This document shows positions 56,342 through 64,000 of a stretch of 64,000 bases of DNA, piece after piece. The notes beneath the pieces were generated by a model that saw only the letters and a list, made by a program, of their open reading frames with translations, was not told where the DNA came from and did no database searches. The DNA is taken from contig MNCI01026460.1 in assembly GCA_015680685.1 (NCBI GenBank), forward strand, positions 225,735 to 289,734, in the 5' to 3' direction. A program made the position numbers and the translations under genes. Positions within the stretch are counted from its first letter, which is position 1. Each line of letters begins with the position of its first letter. Source of the DNA: Gnetum montanum (taxonomy: Eukaryota > Streptophyta > Gnetopsida > Gnetales > Gnetaceae).

Positions 56342-59300
56342 ATTTAGTATCTTGGAATGTTCGCGGCCTTACAGATAGGCTTCAAGGTAAAAGGGCTAGC
56401 AATTTTCTCTCTAGTCTGAATACCACCTTTTATTTCATCCTTCTTCAAGAAATTAAAATTTTAGCTTCTGACTTAGAGTTTTCAGCTCATAGGTTTCTTC
56501 CCCACTCCTCAATCATAGCTACCTCCCACGTGTATGGAAAAGGCAGAGCAGCTATTCTCATTTCAGCCCATTGGAAAGAAAAACTCATCCATTCTAGTTC
56601 TGATTCAAGCCAAAGAGTTTCTTGGGCTATCTTTTCCTCCTCCCATGGACCCTTTGGGGTTTGCTCTATTTATGCTCCAAATGACTCCATGGAACAGGAT
56701 AACTTATGGCAGGAACTAACATATTCTCTTCCTTCCGTTCCTTGGATTTTTGGCGGAGATTTTAATATGATTGAATTCCCTCACGATAAACTTGGGGGAG
56801 TTCCTTTTCGACTTCCTCCTCAAGAATTTCAACCTTGGTCTGACTTTAAAAAACAATTTTATCTCCTTGATGGAGTCAAGGATATCTCAAGCAGACCTCT
56901 CCATAGATTTACTTGGAGTAACCTTCGTCTGGGTCAGGCTCGAATATATAGTCGACTAGATCGATTTTACTTCTCCACACTTTCCTTTTGGCAGGAAATC
57001 TCCACCACTACGGTTCACCAACATGCTACATTATTTGACCATTATCCCATCGTTTCCATGCAAATCTCTGGTACTTCTCATAAGACCAGACTCCACCTCT
57101 TTCACCTACACTCTAATTTATTCTCGTCTCCTTCGTCTCAACAACTTCTTTCTAATCTTTGGAATGCCGAACCTAGGCTCATAGGTCAGGTGGGTTGGAT
57201 CCAATGGTGGCTGCGAACCACTAGTAGGGTGAGGAACTTTGCTCGAAAGTTCGGCAAGGAAGTGGCCTCTCATTCTAGACAAGAGTACAACAACATTTGT
57301 TCAACTATTAATAATCTTACGGAAAGGTTATCCATAGAACCCTTTAATACCCACATTCATGAAGAACTTGCTAAAGTTCGCTCCACTTTCCAATGTTGGG
57401 AAGTCCACAAAGCCCACAGTGCCTTAATCAAAAGTAGACTTGCTTGGTTGAAGATTCAAGATGAGCAATGTAAGGAATTTTTTAAATATCTTAACAGCTC
57501 TCCTTCCATTCCATCCCCAGATACTCTCTCTAGGGATGGTGTCATTATCACTGATCATGATAGTATTCTCTCTTACCTTAAGGAGCACTTTGAAGCCTTG
57601 TTTATAGCTTCCCCAATGAATCTCTCATCATTTGAGGCCACTACGCGTAACTATCCTAGGTTAGTTGACTCATCCATGTCTCACATCCTCGATGCTAATA
57701 TCACTCAAGAAGAGCTTCAACATGCTTGTTTCAAACTCAGCTCTGGGAAAGCTCCTGGATATGATGGTTTCCCTGTTGAGTTTTTTCAGAGGCATTGGAA
57801 TCTTGTTGGCCATGACCTTTTCCAAGTAATTAAAGAGGCTATCCATCTTGGTTCTCTTGGACCAAATTTAAATCTTGGGATTATTCGCCTCCTTCCCAAA
57901 TCAGGAGACCCTACTAGTATAGCTAATTGGCGACCCATTACTCTTCTTAATGTGGTATACAAAATTTGGGCCAAATGCTTAGCCTTACGTTTGAAAAAAT
58001 TCCTTCATAAAATTATATCCCCTCAACAAACCGGATTTGTCCCAGGGCGTTATATCTTAGATAATGTTGTGGTTGCTTGGGAAGGTTTGCAGTGGGCTGA
58101 GGATGATGGCCAAGACATCCTTTTGATGAAATTGGACTATGCCAAGGCCTACGACAACATTAAGTGGGACTTTATCCTTCAAACTATGTCAAAACTAGGT
58201 TTTGGCTCCAAGTATCTTCATATGGTGAAATGTCTCTTCTCAGATGCTAATGCAAGAATAGCCACCACCTTTGGCATCACCACCCCCTTTGCAATACATA
58301 GATCAATAAGATAAGGTTGTCCTCTTGTCCCTTATCTCTTTATCATTGCTGCGAATTTCCTTTGCCATCAAATTAACCATGATATTAAATCAGGGATGCT
58401 ATATGGTGTGCGCTTTTCCTCTCCTCAACATCAACTGCTTAATATGCATTTTGCTGATGACTCTTTTTTTCTAATCCAAAATACAACCGATAATGTTAAA
58501 CGACTTTTAGCCCAAGTAGAGTAATATTGTTCTCTCTCTGGTTCTACCATTAATTGGTCTAAATCTTCTGTATACAGTTTTCATAACAATTATAGTAAAC
58601 TCCCCACCTATCCATGGAAATTAATCCAAGACCATGAGATCATGAAGCTCTTGGGAATCCCTTTTTGATTTCGTGGTCCTACTTCTACATTGTGGGAGCT
58701 AGTTATCTCTCATATTCGTAAGAAAACTAAAAAGTGGAAGACTAAGCCCCTTACCTTGGCAGGAAAATATCTTGTTTGTAAATCCATTTGTGCATCTACC
58801 CATGTGTATTATTCCTTGTGCTGGGCTCCTTCCCACACAGCCTATCAAAACTTGGAACGGCTATTTCGAGACTTCATGTGGTCATCTAAAGATTCCCAAC
58901 GAGGTTTTCATCGTGTTGCTTGGAACATTGTCACTCTTCCCAGAAACAAAGGAGGATTAGGTCTATTGAATTCCTACAAACAGGGTCTCACCTTAGTTGC
59001 TAAGTGGTTAGTGCAACATCTGGACACCTCGGACATAATTGGAAATCTTCTCTAGCTAAGGCTTCATCAAAGTTTTCCTAAACATAAGCCTTTTTGGAAA
59101 AACATCCATCCTATTAATTGAATTTTCTCTCCTCATTCTATCTCCATTCTTGGTTCCCATGTATTCAAAAGCATATGGAAGGCTTGGCAAGTTCTCCACC
59201 ATCATATTAATTGGTCTAATATCCATCTTAACCCTACTCTCCTTCCCATGCTTTGCCCTTGGTGGTTACCCTTGACCCCTGCCCCTCTTGCCATTACTAA

Positions 59301-60202
59301 TGCAAGATTAGCCATCATGTGGTACCGGAAGGGAGTGATTTCCCTTAATTGTCTTCGTCTTGATAATCAATGGATTTCTTGGGAAGCGTTTGAAAACCTA
59401 TATGGAGCTTCGAAAGCAATGCGGCTTTGCTTCCACCAAATACATACATTTCTCCATCAATCATTACATCTAGATGGTGCTATCCAAGGTCTATTTCATG
59501 GCCTCTATTGGTCTAATGGGTCAAAAATGTTTCCTTATCGGCCACATGTTCCCTTTCAATTGTTACACGATTCTTTCGAAGTCATTCTACGCTGTAATCG
59601 ATCTTGGAATAAACAAGAATCTGAGGATTTTTGGATCTCTCTTTTCAACCAAATTTGGCATCTCCCGACTCTTCCCAAAATTCAACAATTCCTTTGGTGT
59701 TTTCTTCATCAAGGTCTCCCAATCGGGAAACATTTAGCATACCTTGGGATTCACTCCCCCTAAGTGCCCTTTATGTAATGACCCTGAAACCTTTGTCCAT
59801 GTTTTTTGGCTTTGCCCATTTGCTCAGCATGCATGGGAATGGGCTTCTAAGGTTTTCCCCTCAGGCAATCTTACACAAGAGGCCATAATGTTTGGTTTCT
59901 TACCTATCAGGTCCAAAAACTCTCATTTCCTATGGAAGATCCTTAGGCCCATCATCTTATATAATATTTGGAAACGCAGATGTACCACACTTTTTCAAAA
60001 GACAATTATTTCAAACTCCTTACAACTAACTACTTCGAAAAAAATGCAAATTCTTTGGCATGTTCACTTCCAAATTATATCTCAAGCCCCAAAATTCAAG
60101 ATGAATGCTAACCAGTTGTTTTTCTTATTGCAGCCATGGAGTCATATCGGAGATCCAAGTAATCACCATCATCAAGCCTCGCTTCAGAAGAGAGTCTCCT
60201 AA
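56338..60202 (+). pseudogene. LINE ORF2: endonuclease and reverse transcriptase, few lesions
   Basis: Nicks the target and copies LINE RNA. Endonuclease (APE type): LVSWNVRGL, LLQEIK, VCSIYAPND, FGGDFN, IYSRLDRFYF and the FDHYPI triad. RT: SSGKAPGYDGFPVEFF, LPKSGDPTSIANWRPITLLN, GFVPGRYILDN, LMKLDYAKAYDNIKWDF (first Asp), RSIR-stop-GCPL, and LNMHFADDSFF (FADD) near 58450. C-terminal: KPLTLAGKYLVCKSI, RLFRDFMW, CPLCNDPETFVHVFWLCPF. Lesions are TAA at 58312 in the RQGCPL motif, TAA near 58522, TGA near 58666, TAG near 59053, TGA near 59119 and one frameshift near 59750. It is therefore inactive but young relative to the LTR elements. Confidence 0.95.
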
Positions 60203-60522
60203 TTAAGCCACAGTTTTCTACACCATTTGGCCCTTTTCCTCTTTCTTCCACCTTTGTTCTCATTCGACTATCCACATCTAGGAAAAGACACACACATTTC
60301 AGCGAATGGTTGATATCTGGAATGCATTTCCACACCATGTGGAATGCTAAGTTTAACATGTTTCCTCTATAATAATCTCAGTCAACACGGTTTCTCTTCC
60401 TCCTTTCCTCAATCTATATGTCTTGAAGTAGCATATGTACTAAATTTTGGTTTCTATTAATAAAATTCTCTTTTCGGGGTCCGACATGTGTCCCCGCCCG
60501 CCCCCACCCATCCCCCCCCCCC
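60203..60522 (+). mobile_element. LINE 3' untranslated end and C-rich tail
   Basis: Ends with TATTAATAAAATTCTCTTTTC as in the copy at 51240, then a C-rich tract with interruptions. Polyadenylation signal AATAAA is present but no A tail. Confidence 0.75.
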
Positions 60523-61430
60523 AAAGAGAAGCATGTTAAAAAATAAGCCATTCACTAACATAGCATGATTAGAGGCATTTTGCATCCACTCATCCATATC
60601 ATCTATAAATATACCAAAAAGGGCAGGGGCTAAAGGAAAACCTTGTTTAACTCCTTTTAAACTATTGGTAATTATTTCTTCTCTAGTAAGATTATCTTCA
60701 ATAAGAATGTAAATCATCTCGTAGATTATTTTAGTAAAACAAAAGAAATCTTGTGGAATGTTAATGCTACCCAATCTTTTCCAAAGTTTATCTCAAGCAA
60801 CAGAAAGAGAAGCCTTAGAAAAATCAACAAAACAAATAAAATTTGTAGGGTTGGAACTTTTTGCTTTGTCTACCCAATAACGTAAAGTTATTAAATTGTC
60901 TACTGTAGAACGATTCGTCCTAAAGCCTACTTGTGACTAAGTACAAAGACCTTGCATTTTTATACATGAACTAATTTTATTCTCCAAAATAGTGCCCAAA
61001 AGCTTAGTGAAAACCAAATTGATTATAATCAATTGGTAATTATTAAGATCTTTCCTATACCCCTTTTTTGAAAGGTAAGACTACTCAACTAGGATGTTAA
61101 GAGTGATCCAAACCATGTCAAAGCCCATTATTAAGAAGGTTGAAAATTGCTTTCCACATTAATAGACTACCCCATTTGAGAAGCTTTGCATATAATCCAT
61201 TAACATTAGCACATTTCCCAAAAGATAATTTTGAATTCTTACAAAAACCTCATCAAGGGATAACTCAGGAACACTAGAGTTATCTTGCATAGTAGGGGAA
61301 GCCTCTTGATTAACAAGGTTATTAAAGAAAGTTTGGATAGTAGATAAGGAAAAATCCCAACCCTTTTATTGTCTATCATGGAATAAATTCCAAGAGCTTT
61401 TTGGATTTGATTTAAGCTCACTAAGCATTC
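60523..61430 (-). pseudogene. Second non-LTR reverse transcriptase fragment
   Basis: Minus strand: KISSCIKMQGLCT, stop, SQVGFRTNRSTVDNLI, NFICFVDFSKA (first catalytic Asp), then GSINIPQDFFCFTKIIYEMI, LKGVKQGFPLAPALFGIFID and FNMLLF, where it is cut at the C-rich LINE tail just before the expected ADD. Different from the L1 RT; related to RTE-like or similar plant non-LTR elements, clade not decided. Upstream minus frames to 61430 (ELSLDEVF) belong to the same fragment. Confidence 0.75.
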
Positions 61431-61547
61431 TTTCATGCTATTGTTTAATAAACTTTATTTTAAAAAATTGAATAAGCTTTTTTATAAATCTTTAGCATTG
61501 AAACAACAAAATGTAAAGCTAGAATATCTTGAGAAATATGTATCTAT

Positions 61548-61700
61548 TCTTCTACCTCATCAATAAATCATCATCATCATCATCCTAGCTTTGTCCCAAT
61601 AAAAACAATAAATCTTCACCATCATCATCCTAGCTTTGTCCCAATAATAACAATAAATCATCATCATCATCATCCTAGCTTTGTCCCAATAAAATAAGGC
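61548..61700 (-). repeat. Three-copy minisatellite, probable non-LTR 3' tail
   Basis: Minus strand repeats TATTGGGACAAAGCTAGGATG followed by GATGATGATGATTTATTG three times. The GGGACAAAG...(GATGAT)n pattern looks like the 3' end of plant RTE-type elements. The other duplicate (51300-51340) has one unit. Confidence 0.7.
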
Positions 61701-62607
61701 CAATTACATGAGTTCTTTTTCACCATTCACCTTTATTCTATCTGATTAAAAAATACCCTACATAATTTAAATGGATGACCTTCTATTTAACTTCCATCTC
61801 ATATATTTGTTATATTTGTTTTAGTTTTCCATCCAAATATTTGTTTTCTAACCTTTATGAGGAACACCGGATATGTATAACAAAGTAGGTTACAACTTGA
61901 AAGAGTAATGGCAATCAAATCCTATAAGTACATACAATGAGGCAGAGAATGTGAAATAAGAGATGAGTTAATGTAATAATAGAATATGATTTTATTTTAT
62001 TTTTAGAAGCTTCTGTACAATAACAAACCTTTTGAGGCCAGCGATTAAAGAAAAGGAAAGGAAAGATGATAAAAAAACTAGAGAAAAATCTACAATGTGC
62101 ATATCGAAACAGGCGTTCCTATAAAGTAGTGGATTGTAGGAGACTAGGATTAATATTTAGGCGACGACAGCTATGGAAATGCTTCAATGAGGCATCGCCA
62201 ATCAGGGGGTGAGAGTGGCTTGAACTTGTAGCCATGGAATCCTGCAGCGTGGAGCAGCTGGAGCCACTCGCTCTTTGTGCGCTCTTTGCCGCCGTCGGCC
62301 AGAGCAATCATGGTCAGATCGAAGGCCAGGCCCAGATCTACCTCGTCTGTGCGATCACGGGGGCGGATGTCGTCCTCCAACACCGAGTCCACGATGATGA
62401 CCTTGCCCTTGTCCGCTGGAATGGCCTTTCTGCAATTGCCCAGAATCTTTACGCACTCCTCGTCCGCCCAATTGACTAACACCCCCTAAAGTATGGAATC
62501 GTAATATGAATTTCGTATCAACACATTTGCCAAGTTGCCATATTCCAGTTCATAAAGACAAAAACAGAAACTATATAATCACAGTGTGAACCTACTTTCA
62601 TTAAAGC
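61548..62607. repeat. Duplicated segment, copy 2
   Basis: Partner of 51283-52263. It covers the 3' flank, exon 3, intron 2 and the last 12 bases of exon 2 of the O-methyltransferase. This copy continues into the full gene, so it is the parental arrangement. Confidence 0.9.
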
Positions 62608-63406
62608 AGTGTCGGCTTTTGGAATTTCCTTGAACATGTCTCCTGCGACGTGTGTGATCCCTGCAACGTACCTTAACCCAAGTTAATTTTCCGGAGGTAA
62701 CAGACGCGGGAATGCATAATCAATGCATGACCAGTTGCCTTCGTTACACGGTATTTGAAAGAAAATCAATTAAGCGGAGGAATAAAAAGAGAAACACGCT
62801 GGCACCTTCGATCTGAGGAGCAGATTGGATGACATGGGGGAGATCGAAGTTGATGGCGGTGGTGAGGTTAGGGTAAGCGCGCACAAGACTCTCAAGAGTG
62901 GTGCCGTGGCCACCTCCCACATCGACCACGGAAGACAGCCGCGCGAACTCGGACGCGTACGTATCGTGCAGCGACGGCACGAAGACCGAGTCCGTGGCCA
63001 CCAGACTGTCCTTGAAGAAAGCGCCGAACTCCGGCCGGCTCGACCCGTACTCATAAAAGTTGCACCCATAAACATCCGTGAAAGCGCGGACACCGCCGGT
63101 GACGCAGTCGGCGAGTCTGTGCCAGGGCGCCATGCATACCTCGTCGTTCAGCAACATGAACAGCGGTTTCAGAGACCCACCGCTACGCGACGCCGGCGTC
63201 AGCACGCACTTGGACGCCGGAGTCAGGCCGTAGCGCGTGACGCCGTCGGCGGCCTTCTTTTCTGCTGAGAAGAAGCCCTGCGCCACAAGGAATCGTATGA
63301 TCCGATTCAGAACGTCCAGATCCGGAGGCGAAGCCGGACGACCCTTGGTGCTCTGCAGGCGCTGCCCGATTTCTGCGAGCGTTAACTTGGCGTCCCGACC
63401 AATGAG
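62171..63406 (-). CDS. Plant small-molecule O-methyltransferase (COMT-like), N-terminally truncated
   Basis: Transfers methyl from S-adenosylmethionine to hydroxyls of phenolics in the cytosol. Three exons: 63406-62806, 62660-62596 and 62485-62171 (TAG), with introns 62805-62661 (GTGCC...TTGCAG) and 62595-62486 (GTAGG...TTTAG). The 326 residues have no internal stop and are GC-rich, unlike the surroundings. They include the dimerisation domain (LTLAEIGQRLQS, DVLNRIIRFL), SAM motif I VVDVGGGHGTTLE, INFDLPHVI, VAGDMFKEIP, DEECVKILGNCRKAI and GGKERTKSEW. About 35-45 N-terminal residues are missing: the frame meets a stop and gag sequence at 63407. The motif usually LHDW or LHNW reads LVNW, so the catalytic His is Val. 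Substrate cannot be told. Confidence 0.92.
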
Positions 63407-64000
63407 CTATATCAACGGGACCAAAATATTAACTCAACAAAGGTCCATGATCATAACAAGGAGAGATCAAAAAATTCCAAGGTGGAAACATCATCTTTGC
63501 CAATACCACAATTGTTAGAAGAAGCCGAGGCAAAGATCAATAAGATGTTGGAATGGATGAATCAAAAGTGTGGAGAATATATCAACAACATTGGAGATAG
63601 AGTTTTCACAACCCAAGAAGCAGGGCGAAATCATAGACATTCGGAGAAAAATAATGAAGGGAATAAGCGCTCAACTGCCAATCCTACATATGAATGCAAC
63701 ATATGCCTGTACGATCACCCCAAAGGCCAATGCCCAATATTGTTACATATACATGAGCATTGGGGAAACACGTTACATCCAGAGTTCATACAGAGATACT
63801 GTGTTAGACCACAGTGGCAACAATCCAGTCGTGGGGGAATTCACCCTTAGACTAGAGGCACCCTTCACATTTTCCGAATCCAAATGCTTATAACGTTCAA
63901 CATCCTGTTTCTTCAACTGGGCTACCACACTTTATCTCACCACAATACCATTCTTCACAATACCATCAACCCATACCTCCAACACAACCACCACCTTGTG
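63407..64000 (+). pseudogene. Athila-like gag fragment at the window edge
   Basis: Matches 24870-25440 of the D2 gag. It starts abruptly at GACCAAAATATT (sibling GACCAAAATCTC), then SLPIPQLLEEAEAKINKMLE, NQKCGEYI, and an intact short zinc-knuckle YECNICLYDHPKGQCPIL (CX2CX3HX4C), followed by HIHEHWGNTLHPEFIQRYCV. A stop lies near 63848. It has no LTR at the junction with the O-methyltransferase exon, so it joined by recombination or a deletion. Confidence 0.88.

Noticed and set aside
55508-60522. Active LINE
   Set aside because: ORF2 has five stops and a frameshift, and ORF1 lacks its N-terminus.
62825-63268. 147-codon ORF on the plus strand opposite the O-methyltransferase
   Set aside because: A shadow of the GC-rich exon 1 on the other strand; no independent features.

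Overview
The window is repeat-rich plant nuclear DNA, not microbial. The evidence is plant-type Ty3/gypsy LTR retrotransposons (PBS matching tRNA-Asp), a plant L1-type LINE, a plant small-molecule O-methyltransferase gene with two introns, and a decayed condensin CAP-D2 fragment. A large, old, retrotransposon-bloated genome such as a gymnosperm would fit, but that is inference. There is a 593-base N gap (38868-39460) and two isolated Ns. No tRNA, rRNA, CRISPR array or operon was seen. Almost every reading frame is broken. The best-preserved genes are the O-methyltransferase at the right end and one LINE.

Layout. 1-4560: 3' end of a Ty3/gypsy element (integrase, tandem repeats, antisense ORF remnant, polypurine tract, 3' LTR). 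4560-14500: a second relative of that group (palindrome-rich leader, gag, protease, no RT or integrase, tandem repeats, then a spliced-looking antisense gene with a TATA box upstream on its own strand). 14520-20501: two nested minus-strand elements of an Athila-like family (LTRs of 895 and 1095 bp, degenerate tRNA-Asp PBS, gag). 23050-26970: plus-strand member with an 877-bp 5' LTR, PBS and gag but no pol. 29397-31700: 3' end of another element of the first group. 31737-33960 (minus): a pol fragment with the order protease, archaeal-type RNase H, reverse transcriptase. 35640-36470 (minus): CAP-D2 pseudogene. 36478-41432: Athila-like gag-protease, the gap, and a 3' LTR. 42640-49375 (minus): the most complete Athila-like element (LTR, gag, PR, RT, RNH, INT). 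49376-51281: 5'-truncated LINE. 51283-52263: degraded partial copy of the O-methyltransferase 3' end. 52264-55507: long coiled-coil retroelement ORF and its 3' LTR. 55508-60522: nearly complete LINE. 60523-61430 (minus): second non-LTR RT. 62171-63406 (minus): O-methyltransferase, cut at its N-terminus by a gag fragment that runs off the window.

The elements share design features that explain much of the window: short palindrome arrays just upstream of the LTR TATA boxes, copies of a polypurine motif (AGTCATGGGGG) at module boundaries inside elements, a shortened Gag zinc-knuckle, and extra ORFs (antisense in one group, sense coiled-coil in the other) between the core genes and the 3' LTR. 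The most unusual items are the PR-aRNH-RT order, the intron-containing antisense gene, the U3 palindrome arrays and the retroelement-broken, duplicated O-methyltransferase locus.
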